From positions 248,001 to 312,000 of the forward strand of contig NZ_JAMBOE010000005.1 of NCBI RefSeq assembly GCF_023715465.1: a stretch of DNA of 64,000 nt, given 5' to 3'. Of this stretch, positions 51,252-59,266 are shown one piece after another. This DNA is from Paenibacillus macerans (lineage in GTDB: Bacteria; Bacillota; Bacilli; Paenibacillales; Paenibacillaceae). The notes under the pieces were generated by a model. The model made no database searches. It worked only from the letters and a program-made list of their open reading frames with translations, and was not told where the DNA came from. The position numbers were made by a program, and so were the translations under genes. Within the stretch, counting starts at the first letter, position 1, and every line of letters begins with the position of its first letter.

Positions 51252-51716
51252 TTACTGTTTGTTTGAAATTACGTTATCAAGAAACCGATCCGCGTCGCTA
51301 TTAAATTTCCAGGAAACTCCGAACTGATCAACCAGCATTCCAAAACACGAAGACCAAGGCCTATTGGATAATGGCATCACAACATGGCCGCCAACAGACA
51401 AATGTTTAAAGTATTCTTCCAATGTTGGTTTATCGTCATTGACCAGACTAATAAGTACATTATTTCCTTTCACCAGTTCCCCTGTTACCGCCATCATGGA
51501 AGGTAGAATATCCGATATCATGATTTTCCCGCCTGCAAATTCGATTGAAGACTCCATGATCTTATTTAATTCATTTTCCGGCAATGGATAGTTTGGATCT
51601 TGCGGGAAATCCTTAAATCTTACTTTTTTAACTTCTTTCGCATTTAAAGCCTTCGAATAAAAATCAATCGCTTGTTCTGCAACTCCGTCAAAATTTAAAT
51701 ATACAATAGCTGACAT
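51252..51716 (-). CDS. VOC family (PhnB-like) protein
   Basis: A 154-residue vicinal-oxygen-chelate protein of the PhnB/3-demethylubiquinone-methyltransferase-like group. It has YLNFDGVAEQAIDFYSKALN at the start, FAGGKIMISDILPSM, and WSSCFGMLVDQFGVSWKFNS at the end. Metal-ligand residues typical of active glyoxalases are not obvious. ATG 51716 chosen for AAGGAGG at 9 bp; the longer frame lacks a ribosome binding site. It diverges from the WYL regulator and is its likely target. Confidence 0.88.
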   Translation of the reverse strand: MSAIVYLNFDGVAEQAIDFYSKALNAKEVKKVRFKDFPQDPNYPLPENELNKIMESSIEFAGGKIMISDILPSMMAVTGELVKGNNVLISLVNDDKPTLEEYFKHLSVGGHVVMPLSNRPWSSCFGMLVDQFGVSWKFNSDADRFLDNVISNKQ

Positions 51717-52068
51717 AAAGCAAAACCTCCTTCTTGTTATAAATGTAGTATAATGAATAAGAGGTGACATAAGTATGTCACCATTTATAAATAAAGTACA
51801 AAAGAAGAGGCTCAACCTAATAATCAGCGCTTAGATCGTTAGACAGGTTTGTGAGAAGGCGGTTTAGGCGAAGTGAAGCAGACCTGACGGGAGGAATGGA
51901 AGACACCGGGAAAAATGAAAGGACCGTGATAAGCCCCCACCCTCTACCCGCTGAACAAAAGGGATAATCGTGCAAAGCAGCATGCAGGGATACCAGGACA
52001 CGAACGCTATCATAATTTATTTTGTCAAGTACTGATCTCGGCTTTGAGCCAAAAAAGAAGGAGAACAT

Positions 52069-52980
52069 ATGGAAAAGGTTGAGCGATTAATATCCATCAT
52101 CATGATCTTGCTGAAAAAGGATGTTGTTTCAACCAAAGAATTCACACAATTATTTAACGTTTCCAAAAGAACGATTCTTCGTGATATGGAAACACTGAGC
52201 TTATCAAATATCCCCATCTATTCCGTCAATGGAATTCATGGTGGTTACAGTATTATGGATGAATACAAGCTTGATAAACGTCTTTTAAGCAGCTCCGACT
52301 TAGAGAATATATTAACTGCATTAAGCGGATTGGAACAAATTCTAATTAGCGAAGAAGTTGCAGTGACTATTAAAAAAATAGAAACCATGGTTAGCCCATT
52401 GTCTCCGAAAAGTTCAATCCAACTGTCATTTTATGATTGGGAAGGCCGGTCTGAAATTCGTCAAACCTTGAAGAAGTGCCAAGAAGCAATATTAGCGAGA
52501 AGGTTAATTTCATTTGATTATATTGATAAAAATGGCATGAAAACGAATAGAATGGTCGAGCCATACCAGCTTCATTTTAGCGAAACGAGTTGGTATTTGA
52601 AAGGATTCTGTTTACATCGTATGAGATATAGAACATTTAAATTATCTCGGATCGACCATCTTCATATAGATGAGGAAACATTTAATCCTAGAGATTATTC
52701 ATTAGAACAGGAACATGAAGCCAGTTATCAACCGGAACTAGTCGCTGTAAAAGCGTTGATTTCGCCCAGCATAAAAGATCATTTCCTTGAAAGGTATGGT
52801 CGAAAGAGTATTGAAAACTATAACTCTGAACTTTTTTTGGCAACCATCCATGTTCCTCAAAACAGCATTGGATTTCAATTTTTAGCAAGCTTCGGTACTA
52901 ATCTTGAAATCGTAGAACCCAAATCCTATGTTGAAGAATTTCGAAATTATTTACTTAAAATGGTGGATAAATATTCCTAA
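52069..52980 (+). CDS. WYL-domain transcriptional regulator (DeoR/YafY type)
   Basis: A 303-residue regulator. The N-terminal HTH_11 domain (MEKVERLISIIMILLKKDVV, then FNVSKRTILRDMETLS) binds DNA. A WYL ligand-binding domain (about 135-225) contains RRLISFDYIDKNG, EPYQLHFSETSWYLKGFC and FKLSRIDHL. A C-terminal WCX extension completes it. ATG start after AGAAGGAGAACAT. Diverges from the VOC gene; the 351-bp gap between them (51717-52068) shows nothing else I recognise. Confidence 0.92.
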   Translation: MEKVERLISIIMILLKKDVVSTKEFTQLFNVSKRTILRDMETLSLSNIPIYSVNGIHGGYSIMDEYKLDKRLLSSSDLENILTALSGLEQILISEEVAVTIKKIETMVSPLSPKSSIQLSFYDWEGRSEIRQTLKKCQEAILARRLISFDYIDKNGMKTNRMVEPYQLHFSETSWYLKGFCLHRMRYRTFKLSRIDHLHIDEETFNPRDYSLEQEHEASYQPELVAVKALISPSIKDHFLERYGRKSIENYNSELFLATIHVPQNSIGFQFLASFGTNLEIVEPKSYVEEFRNYLLKMVDKYS

Positions 52981-53409
52981 AAAGTCCCTTACGGTGCTGG
53001 CGCATCTTGAGCCGTTGCAGCAGCGTAGTTTCATCGGGTAACGCGGCCCTATCGTATAATCCGAAACTCCTCGCCGGCAGTCCGGATCGTTCATAACACA
53101 TTCGACAAGAAAGTCGAGCGCCGACATCCTTAGTAGGCAGGCAGCCACTTCCGCGACAATCTCGTCCGTCTGCTCGATCCCCTTCGCGACCCGAACGGAA
53201 TACTTGAGCTCGCGTGAAATGTAGAGGCGCGGATGGTTTGCGGTGTCGGCATAGCGCGTGACGCAGCGTAAAACGAGATAGTTACCGCTAAAGTAAAGCG
53301 CCAGGTCGTCGCGGATTAGCCACGCCCGGTGCAGATCATAGTCGAGCGGATCGCCGCAGAAATAGCCATCGACGACCAAGACGCGTTCAAGAGCAATGGT
53401 TGCCGGCAT
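52951..53409 (-). CDS. Uncharacterised 152-aa protein, phage-like context
   Basis: A 152-residue protein (MPATIALERVLVVDGYFCGD onward) with several Cys and Trp and no motif I recognise. The ATG at 53409 follows GGAGGTG at 7 bp, a strong ribosome binding site. It overlaps the upstream 102-residue gene by 23 bp and its end overlaps the convergent WYL gene by 30 bp. Base composition is more GC-rich than in the neighbours on the left, pointing to a different origin. Confidence 0.6.
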   Translation of the reverse strand: MPATIALERVLVVDGYFCGDPLDYDLHRAWLIRDDLALYFSGNYLVLRCVTRYADTANHPRLYISRELKYSVRVAKGIEQTDEIVAEVAACLLRMSALDFLVECVMNDPDCRRGVSDYTIGPRYPMKLRCCNGSRCASTVRDFLGIFIHHFK

Positions 53410-53695
53410 GTGCAAGCACCTCCAATAATTCGAGTGCGGTCATAGCGGCGATTTCCAGAATCGTTAGCTTTTGCGGCAGATTGGCGTCAAACAATACACT
53501 GCCGGGATCGCTGACCGTCTGCAGCCCGCTATCCGTTTCTTTGACTCTCTCAACAACGAGATACGTGCCTGTGCCGGATCGATCCACGTAGGCCGCGATA
53601 TTTCCGCTTAATTCGACCCCATCGTAGACAAGTACGCTCGTTTCGCCTAAACCGTCAGGGTCTTCGCAAATCTCCGTTACTTTTACGAGGTTCAC
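53387..53695 (-). CDS. Uncharacterised 102-aa protein
   Basis: A 102-residue acidic protein beginning with GTG (MNLVKVTEICEDPDGLGETS). GGAGGGAAG lies about 6 bp upstream. It contains beta-strand-like segments (TYLVVERVKETDSG) and a helical C-terminus (EIAAMTALELLEVLAHAG). It is cotranscribed with the genes on both sides. Not recognised. Confidence 0.6.
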   Translation of the reverse strand: MNLVKVTEICEDPDGLGETSVLVYDGVELSGNIAAYVDRSGTGTYLVVERVKETDSGLQTVSDPGSVLFDANLPQKLTILEIAAMTALELLEVLAHAGNHCS

Positions 53696-53717
53696 TCGAA
53701 TCTTCCCTCCAATGCCG

Positions 53718-53822
53718 CTACGTCCTACTTAAATTCGAAATAATTAACCGTAAATCAATCCAGTTTCCGCCGCGTGTCCGGACATATAGCCGCCCGTTTA
53801 TCCGTCGGCCTCCACGATACAT
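53718..53822 (-). CDS. 34-aa basic peptide
   Basis: A tiny frame, MYRGGRRINGRLYVRTRGGN followed by WIDLRLIISNLSRT, rich in Arg and Gly. AGGAGG lies 9 bp before the ATG, and the gene is the first of a three-gene unit (34, 102 and 152 residues) reading away from the repressor at 53991. It may bind nucleic acid; function unknown. Confidence 0.55.
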   Translation of the reverse strand: MYRGGRRINGRLYVRTRGGNWIDLRLIISNLSRT

Positions 53823-53908
53823 GGCCTTCGCCTCCTAAATCTAAAAATGGGTGCGACAAAGTAGCGCAAAACTATGTTTTTTTGCGAAATAACAATGTAT
53901 ACTATTGA

Positions 53909-53965
53909 TTGTACGTTAAAACGTACAACTCTTAGTTTGATTATACTGTACGTATATACGTACAG
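53909..53965. promoter_or_regulatory. Pair of perfect palindromic operators
   Basis: TTGTACGTTAAAACGTACAA (53909-53928) and CTGTACGTATATACGTACAG (53946-53965) share TGTACGT-N4-ACGTACA, centres 37 bp apart. A TATACT box overlaps the second. They lie between the helix-turn-helix gene and the divergent 34-residue gene, as in phage immunity regions. Autorepression is the likely role. Confidence 0.8.
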
Positions 53966-53990
53966 TCAAGACTTTTGAGGAGGAAATTTT

Positions 53991-54212
53991 ATGGCATTGA
54001 AAGTTAAGGTTACTTTTGGGGAACTTCTCGCAGAAAGAGGCATGTCATTAAATGAACTTTCAACGCGGTCAAACGTGCGGCGAGCTGCTCTTTCGGAATT
54101 AGTCAACGGTAAGCGGGAAAATATCAATTTTGAACATATTGTTAAAATAGCCGAAGCATTGGGGACTAACGATATAAGTAAGATCATAATGCTGGTAGAT
54201 AGCGAAAAATGA
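53991..54212 (+). CDS. XRE/Cro-type helix-turn-helix repressor
   Basis: A 73-residue single-domain XRE regulator: VTFGELLAERGMSLNELSTR, then SNVRRAALSELVNGKRENIN, where the helix-turn-helix sits, and FEHIVKIAEALGTNDISKII. It is similar to small Cro-like proteins of Bacillus phages (YozG type). ATG start after GAGGAGGAAATTTT. It probably binds the two TGTACGT palindromes directly upstream. A small zinc-ribbon gene follows 22 bp downstream. Confidence 0.9.
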   Translation: MALKVKVTFGELLAERGMSLNELSTRSNVRRAALSELVNGKRENINFEHIVKIAEALGTNDISKIIMLVDSEK

Positions 54213-54234
54213 TCTATTTCACTAAAGTGAATAA

Positions 54235-54399
54235 GTGCAATTTCGTACATACACCGACTATCTAGTTATCCTAATTATTTCTACAATAATTTTACTGCAT
54301 ACTCTCCAAAAGATCAGGCCAGCAGAGAAGTTCGTATGCCCAACGTGTGGTCGCGTATTACGTAAGGAAGGCTATAGATGCCCGAGATGTGACAGGTGA
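54235..54399 (+). CDS. Small membrane-anchored zinc-ribbon protein
   Basis: A 54-residue frame starting at GTG 54235. It has one hydrophobic helix (YLVILIISTIILLHTLQ) followed by a four-Cys knuckle pair, FVCPTCGRVLRKEGYRCPRC. The coherent helix-plus-ribbon layout argues that it is real, although the ribosome binding site (AAAGTGA) is weak. It lies directly after the XRE gene and is probably cotranscribed. Function unknown. Confidence 0.5.
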   Translation: MQFRTYTDYLVILIISTIILLHTLQKIRPAEKFVCPTCGRVLRKEGYRCPRCDR

Positions 54400-54476
54400 T
54401 TTTACGCACACATAGGATAGTCGTGGCGGTTCGTCTGGGCCAATATCGCTTTGGCTTTGAGAGTGCGAAAAAAATC

Positions 54477-54657
54477 TAACGGTTGTGGGCGACGCTATTT
54501 GGGTAAAAACGAGTGAATACAAATTGTAACGGTTGCCAGCGAGCTTATTTCCCGTTTCATCGGCAGTAATGGGGCGGTTTTGCCTAAATAAGCGCGATGA
54601 CAACCGTTAGCGTTGAAAATGTTCCGAATAGCTTGATCATTCAAGATTAACCCGTTA
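54477..54657. repeat. Four-motif phased element, TAACGG family (copy 2, last motif decayed)
   Basis: TAACGGTTG-N8-CTTATT-type 23-bp motifs start at 54477 and 54527 (direct) and 54587 (inverted), steps 50 and 60. The fourth, expected at 54637, is only partly preserved, with CCGTTA at 54652-54657. Here the motif reads TAACGGTTG where the copies at 39911 and 60146 have GGAC. The rest of 54400-54975 has no gene; a relic coding fragment lies at 54847-54900 on the minus strand. Confidence 0.75.
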
Positions 54658-54975
54658 ATTAAGCACCGCTTTTTAGGTTGAGCCATGAAAAACTCCTAAT
54701 GTTAGGCGTAATCAACAAGCGTCCTTTCGCACAGCCCCTTAGCCCTTTTAGCGCTTATCACAAAGTCCAGCGGGTCCAGTGTGATTCGTAGATACTCGCG
54801 CACTATCCAGGTCCCTGGGAACGCGTCTCTACCGTTTTTTCAATATCATAATAAAACGACCTCCAAAGCGTGTATTTACGCAATAGAGGCCGTGATCTTC
54901 AACCCTAAAATGCTGATTTCGGGGTTGTTAATGTACTTTCATCGGGGTTAATAACGCTCAATTTTTCACCATTAA

Positions 54976-55341
54976 TCAATCACAAGGCTCCGGCTGCCCT
55001 TCTTCATCTTTAAAGCGGAACGATTGTCCGCAGCCGCAGGTGGCGATGGCGTTCGGGTTGTGGATGGTGAAGCCGCCGCTCATGCCGGATTCCTTGAAAT
55101 CGATCTCCAGCCCGTTCAGATAACGAATGCTCTCCTTTTCGACCACCACTTTAAGCCCTTTGACGTCCATATACACGTCTTCTTCGCTCTCCTGATCGTC
55201 AAGTCCCATGCCATATGAAAAACCGCTGCAGCCGCCGGGATTGACCCCGACACGAAGGAACATGTTCGGCGTTTCCTCCTCAGCGAGCATATCTTTAATT
55301 CGCGCCAGCGCGCTATCGGTAATTGTAATCATGTTTTTCAC
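54976..55341 (-). CDS. yutM: A-type iron-sulfur carrier (YutM/ErpA family)
   Basis: A 121-residue HesB/IscA-type protein with the three cluster-binding cysteines, one in NPGGCSGFSYGM and two in ATCGCGQSF, plus the conserved NPNAIATCGCG tail. It carries or inserts iron-sulfur clusters. ATG start after AAAGGAGTGTGAAAA-type sequence. It diverges from mqnE. The neighbours yutI and yuzB belong to the same iron-sulfur cluster of genes in Bacilli. Confidence 0.95.
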   Translation of the reverse strand: MKNMITITDSALARIKDMLAEEETPNMFLRVGVNPGGCSGFSYGMGLDDQESEEDVYMDVKGLKVVVEKESIRYLNGLEIDFKESGMSGGFTIHNPNAIATCGCGQSFRFKDEEGQPEPCD

Positions 55342-55528
55342 ACTCCTTTATAAGAAATTATACTCCACAACCCGAATCCGCTCAACAAATCCAATAAATC
55401 CGATAAATGCGATATTTCTCATTGCCGGATCATTTTCCAAGGGGTAGGCTTATTGCCCCCTTAAAAAGTGAGGTTTATAATAGGATGGTGGTTTCATTGT
55501 CAGAATCGTTGGAAACGGAGGGAATGTC

Positions 55529-56635
55529 ATGTCCACAGTCGTCACCCCCAACACGGAGCAAAAAATGGCGGAAATTGTCGACAAAGTACGCCGCGGGGAA
55601 CGCCTCACTCTGGAGGACGGGGTCTATTTATATGAAAGCGACGATATATTGACTATTGGGCAATTAGCCAATGAAGTCAATTTGCGGAAAAACGGCAAAA
55701 AGGTTTATTTTATCGAAAATATGAGCTTGTACTTTACGAATGTGTGCGAGTCGCACTGCGCGTTCTGCAGCTTCCGCAAAGATCAGGGCGAAGAAGGAGC
55801 GTACACCTTGTCCGGCGAGGAAATGGTTGCTTTCGTGGAGCAGCATATTACCCCCGGCGTTCGAGAATTCCATATCGTAGGTGGGCATAATAATCATGTC
55901 CCTTTTCAATATTATGTGGATTCGCTCAAAGCGCTGAAGGAGCGGTTTCCGCATGTGACGCTAAAGGCCTATACAGCGGCGGAAATCGAATTTTTCACCC
56001 GGCTTAGCGGCCTCAGCACCAAGGAAGTGCTGGTGGAGCTGCAAAAAGCCGGCCTGCAGTCGTTAACCGGCGGCGGCGCGGAAATTTTGTCAGACCAATA
56101 CCGGGAAAAAATGAAGGTGGAAAAAGCGAATGTCCAACAGTATTTGGACGTTCACCGGACCGCTCACGAGCTAGGCATGAAAACGCCAACAACGATGCTG
56201 TACGGCTCGATCGAATCGTATGAGGACCGGATTCGCCACATGATTCAAATTCGCGAGCTACAGGATGAGACTGGCGGATTTAGCGTGTTTATTCCGCTGT
56301 CCATGCAGCCGCGTAACAAAAACGCCAGCATCATGCGGCGGAATTCCGCGTATGAGGATCTCAAAACGATCGCGATCAGCCGGCTGATGCTCGACAATAT
56401 CCAGCATATCAAGGCGTATTTCATCAATATCGGCGTGCAGCTGACGCAAGTCGCGCTCACGTTCGGAGCCTCCGACGTGCACGGCACGATTTTGAAAGAG
56501 CAAATCAGCCATGCGGCCGGAGCGCAAACGCCGGAAGGGCTCACGCTGAAAGAGCTGATCTGGCTTGTCAAAGGGGCCGGACGCATCCCGGTTGAGCGGG
56601 ATACGTTCTACAACGAAATCAAAGTTTACGAATAA
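55529..56635 (+). CDS. mqnE: Aminofutalosine synthase MqnE
   Basis: A 368-residue radical SAM enzyme. The cluster motif CESHCAFCSFRKDQGE (CxxxCxxC) is near residue 75. FHIVGGHNNHVPFQYYVDSL, LQSLTGGGAEILSDQYRE and ETGGFSVFIPLSMQPRN match MqnE. It makes aminofutalosine in the futalosine route to menaquinone, which replaces the MenFDHCEB route in some Firmicutes. The radical SAM partner MqnC is not in this window. ATG start after CGGAGGGAATGTC. Confidence 0.95.
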   Translation: MSTVVTPNTEQKMAEIVDKVRRGERLTLEDGVYLYESDDILTIGQLANEVNLRKNGKKVYFIENMSLYFTNVCESHCAFCSFRKDQGEEGAYTLSGEEMVAFVEQHITPGVREFHIVGGHNNHVPFQYYVDSLKALKERFPHVTLKAYTAAEIEFFTRLSGLSTKEVLVELQKAGLQSLTGGGAEILSDQYREKMKVEKANVQQYLDVHRTAHELGMKTPTTMLYGSIESYEDRIRHMIQIRELQDETGGFSVFIPLSMQPRNKNASIMRRNSAYEDLKTIAISRLMLDNIQHIKAYFINIGVQLTQVALTFGASDVHGTILKEQISHAAGAQTPEGLTLKELIWLVKGAGRIPVERDTFYNEIKVYE

Positions 56636-56684
56636 AGCCCGGATTAAGGCTTGCGCCTGAAGTTCCGGCAAAAGGGGAATTCGA

Positions 56685-57749
56685 ATGCAGAAACCGTTCG
56701 TTATTCTTGGCGGAGGGTATGGCGGAACGACCGTGATTCAAGAGCTGTTCAAAAGCCGTATTCCTTCGGACATACAAGTCGTCCTCGTGGATCGAATGCC
56801 CTTTCAAAGCCTAAAAACCGAATACTACGCCCTGGCGGCAGGGACCGCCTCGGACCATGAATTGCGGGTTCCTTTTCCTGATTATCCCGAGCTTAGGATC
56901 AAATACGGGGAAGTCGCCTCGGTGGACCTGGAGCAGCGGCGCATTTTATTTCAGGACGGCGATCCGCTGGAATATGACCAGTTGGTCATCGCCCTGGGAT
57001 GCACCGACAATTTCCACGGGATTCCCGGTGCGGAGGAGTATTCCTGCACTATCCAGTCGTTCGCCGCGGTTCGCGAAACGTATTTGCGGCTGAACAACGC
57101 GAAACCGTACAGTAAAATCAACATCGTTGGCGGCGGACTCAGCGGCGTCGAAATCGCCGCCGAGCTGCGGGAGAGCCGGCCGGACCTGAATATCGCCATC
57201 ATTGATCACGGTTCGCGCGTGCTCTCCGCTTTTCCGCCGAAGCTATCGGAATACGTGGAGAAATGGCTCCATGAGCATGAGGTTGAAACGCTGTCGCACA
57301 TTGCGATCCAATCCCTCGAACCCGGAGTTATTCGCCACGAACAAGGCGACATCCTTTCCGATGTCACCGTCTGGACGGCCGGCATCCGCCCCGTCGATAT
57401 CGTGCAGGCACTGGATGTGGCCAAGGATCGCCAGGGCCGCGTGCTGCTGAACGAATACCATCAAATTCCGGAATATCCGGAAGTATTCGTGTGCGGCGAC
57501 TGTGCCAGCTTGCCGTTTTCGCCCAGCGCCCAGGCGGCCGAAGGACAAGGCCATCAAATCGCCCACATCGCCTCCGCGTTGTGGCTCGGCGAACAGCCCC
57601 GGCTGCACCCGATCAAGCTGAAAGGGACGCTGGGTTCTTTGGGCAAAAAAGCCGGTTTCGGCCTCATGGGCAAAACGCAGGTGAAGGGCCGCGTCCCGCG
57701 CCTGCTCAAAAGCGGCGTGTTGTGGATGTCCAAGCATCATATTGGATAA
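56685..57749 (+). CDS. yutJ: NADH dehydrogenase-like flavoprotein (YutJ type)
   Basis: A 354-residue pyridine nucleotide-disulfide oxidoreductase of the Ndh-2 type. It has FAD-binding FVILGGGYGGTTVIQEL, DRMPFQSLKTEYYALAAG, NADH-binding INIVGGGLSGVEIAAELRES and VFVCGDCASLPFSPSAQAAE. It lacks the C-terminal membrane anchor seen in Ndh and is a paralogue of the protein at 42310. It follows mqnE by 49 bp, so a link to menaquinone respiration is plausible. ATG start after AAAAGGGGAATTCGA. Confidence 0.9.
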   Translation: MQKPFVILGGGYGGTTVIQELFKSRIPSDIQVVLVDRMPFQSLKTEYYALAAGTASDHELRVPFPDYPELRIKYGEVASVDLEQRRILFQDGDPLEYDQLVIALGCTDNFHGIPGAEEYSCTIQSFAAVRETYLRLNNAKPYSKINIVGGGLSGVEIAAELRESRPDLNIAIIDHGSRVLSAFPPKLSEYVEKWLHEHEVETLSHIAIQSLEPGVIRHEQGDILSDVTVWTAGIRPVDIVQALDVAKDRQGRVLLNEYHQIPEYPEVFVCGDCASLPFSPSAQAAEGQGHQIAHIASALWLGEQPRLHPIKLKGTLGSLGKKAGFGLMGKTQVKGRVPRLLKSGVLWMSKHHIG

Positions 57750-57777
57750 ACTCGGAATGTGCCTGATGTAATTTGCG

Positions 57778-58017
57778 TTAGTCCGCGGACGCGGATTCCT
57801 TGATTTTGATCAGAATCCGCTCATATAACTGGTCGGCGTTTTCCGCCTCCACCGGCTCCCCGTCGACCAGCACGTATGGGAACATAAAGCAGGTGCCGCA
57901 GTTGGTCAAGCAGCCGTATTCGTAAACATCGCACTCCTGCCGCTCGCGCACTTTGCGGATCGCCTCGCCGGTCCCGAACCCGGCATTGTTTGCACAAAAT
58001 TCAATAATCGGCTTCAC
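57778..58017 (-). CDS. yuzB: YuzB-like DUF1450 protein
   Basis: A 79-residue protein with IIEFCANNAGFGTGEAI and YGCLTNCGTCFMFPYVLVDG. The Cys arrangement matches the DUF1450/YuzB family, a thioredoxin-fold, [2Fe-2S]-like layout. It sits between yutJ and yutI as in Bacillus. Function unknown, probably redox or iron-sulfur related. Confidence 0.9.
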   Translation of the reverse strand: MKPIIEFCANNAGFGTGEAIRKVRERQECDVYEYGCLTNCGTCFMFPYVLVDGEPVEAENADQLYERILIKIKESASAD

Positions 58018-58096
58018 TTTTCGGCCTCCCGCTTAAGAAGCATTTAAATTTTATCTATTCTGTATTATAATAAGTCAAGAAAGGAGTTGAACATAG

Positions 58097-58342
58097 ATGA
58101 GCGAAAATGTACAAGATAGATTGTATGATGAAGTTTCCGAAGTGCTCGACAAACTGCGTCCTTTCCTGCAACGTGACGGCGGCGACGTTGAATTGGTCGA
58201 CGTGGAGGACGGCATCGTCAAACTGAGATTGATGGGTGCCTGCGGCAGCTGCCCAAGCTCCACCATCACGCTCAAAGCGGGGATCGAACGCGCCCTGTTT
58301 GAAGAAGTGGAAGGCGTGGAAGAGGTAGTCCAAGTATTCTAA
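58097..58342 (+). CDS. yutI: NifU C-terminal domain scaffold protein (YutI)
   Basis: An 81-residue Nfu-type domain with [20 protein letters not shown] and [20 protein letters not shown], containing the CxxC that binds a shared [4Fe-4S] cluster between two subunits. It delivers clusters to target proteins. ATG start after AAAGGAGTTGAACATAG. Confidence 0.95.
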   Translation: MSENVQDRLYDEVSEVLDKLRPFLQRDGGDVELVDVEDGIVKLRLMGACGSCPSSTITLKAGIERALFEEVEGVEEVVQVF

Positions 58343-58361
58343 GACCATCATGATGCAATAA

Positions 58362-58406
58362 TAAACTCGGCCCAACCGGTTTTAGCCGGCGAGGCCGAGT
58401 TTTTTT
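58362..58406. terminator. Bidirectional terminator between yutI and the SDR gene
   Basis: AAACTCGGCC and GGCCGAGTTTTTTT form a 10-bp stem; an inner CCGG/CCGG pair lies in the loop. It serves both converging genes. Confidence 0.88.
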
Positions 58407-58412
58407 GCTTTG

Positions 58413-59186
58413 TTATGTTGGTTTGATCCACGGACGGATCGGGTCCAGTCCGCCGGAAATGTCCATAATGTTCCCGGTGATGAAATCGGAGTCCGGATGG
58501 CACAAAAAAGCGATGACGCGGGCAATGTCCTCACCGCTGCCGGGCCGGCCGAGCGGCGTTTCCCCGTCCTGCTTCTCCCGCGCCTCGCGGATCGAAATCT
58601 CCTTGTTCCGCCCGCGAATGTCGCCGGGGCATACCATATTGACGGTGATCCCATACGGCGCTTCTTCGACGGCAAGCGTCTTCGTAAAGGAGACGAGCCC
58701 CGTCTTGGCGGCGGCATACACCGCGCGGTGCGGCCAGGCCCGGGATTCCGCCGCGTGTCCGAAGCCGAAGTGGATGATCCGTCCCCAGCTTTTTTCCCGC
58801 ATGCCCTTCAGCACCTGATGATCCAGCAGCATCGTCCCAACAAGGTTGCCGTTGATCATCTCCAGCACTTCAGCCTGGCTGTAATCGGCAAACAGCTTGC
58901 GTTCCCGGATGAACGGGCCGGCATTGTTGACGAGGATATCGATCGTCCCCAAGCTTTCGTTCACCTGCCGGGCAAGATCTTCGATTTGCTCTCCGTGCGA
59001 TATGTCCGCCTGCACCGCGATGCAGCGCACGCCCATCCGCTCGATTTCGGAACGAAGGGAGAGCGCTTCCGATTCGCTATGTACGTAATTCAGCGCGATA
59101 TTGCAGCCTTGCGCGGCCAGCGTGAGCGCCGTCTTTTTTCCGAGACCTTTGGCGCTCCCGGTGATTAGGGCAACCTTACCCAGCAA
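58413..59186 (-). CDS. Short-chain dehydrogenase/reductase family protein
   Basis: A 257-residue SDR with cofactor motif TGSAKGLGKKTALTLAAQG, QADISHGEQ, VNNAGPF, the catalytic VYAAAKTGLVSFTKTLAVEE (Tyr and Lys) and VNMVCPGDIRG. The usual catalytic Ser, about 13 residues before the Tyr, is not evident: the segment reads HFGFGHAAESRAWPHRAVY. The protein may therefore be atypical. TTG at 59186 gives MLGKVALITGS and follows a GGAGGAGGAGCAGGA tract; the frame extends seven codons further upstream into that tract. Substrate unknown. Confidence 0.88.
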   Translation of the reverse strand: MLGKVALITGSAKGLGKKTALTLAAQGCNIALNYVHSESEALSLRSEIERMGVRCIAVQADISHGEQIEDLARQVNESLGTIDILVNNAGPFIRERKLFADYSQAEVLEMINGNLVGTMLLDHQVLKGMREKSWGRIIHFGFGHAAESRAWPHRAVYAAAKTGLVSFTKTLAVEEAPYGITVNMVCPGDIRGRNKEISIREAREKQDGETPLGRPGSGEDIARVIAFLCHPDSDFITGNIMDISGGLDPIRPWIKPT

Positions 59187-59266
59187 CGTTCCTGCTCCTC
59201 CTCCCAAACTGCACGTTTACTTCAAGTATAAAAGATTTGGGACGTTCCCACAAACGGCCAAAGACT

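Noticed and set aside
51817..52068. 83-residue minus-strand frame upstream of the WYL gene
   Set aside because: It lies in the divergent promoter region, overlaps the WYL ribosome binding site and has no family features.
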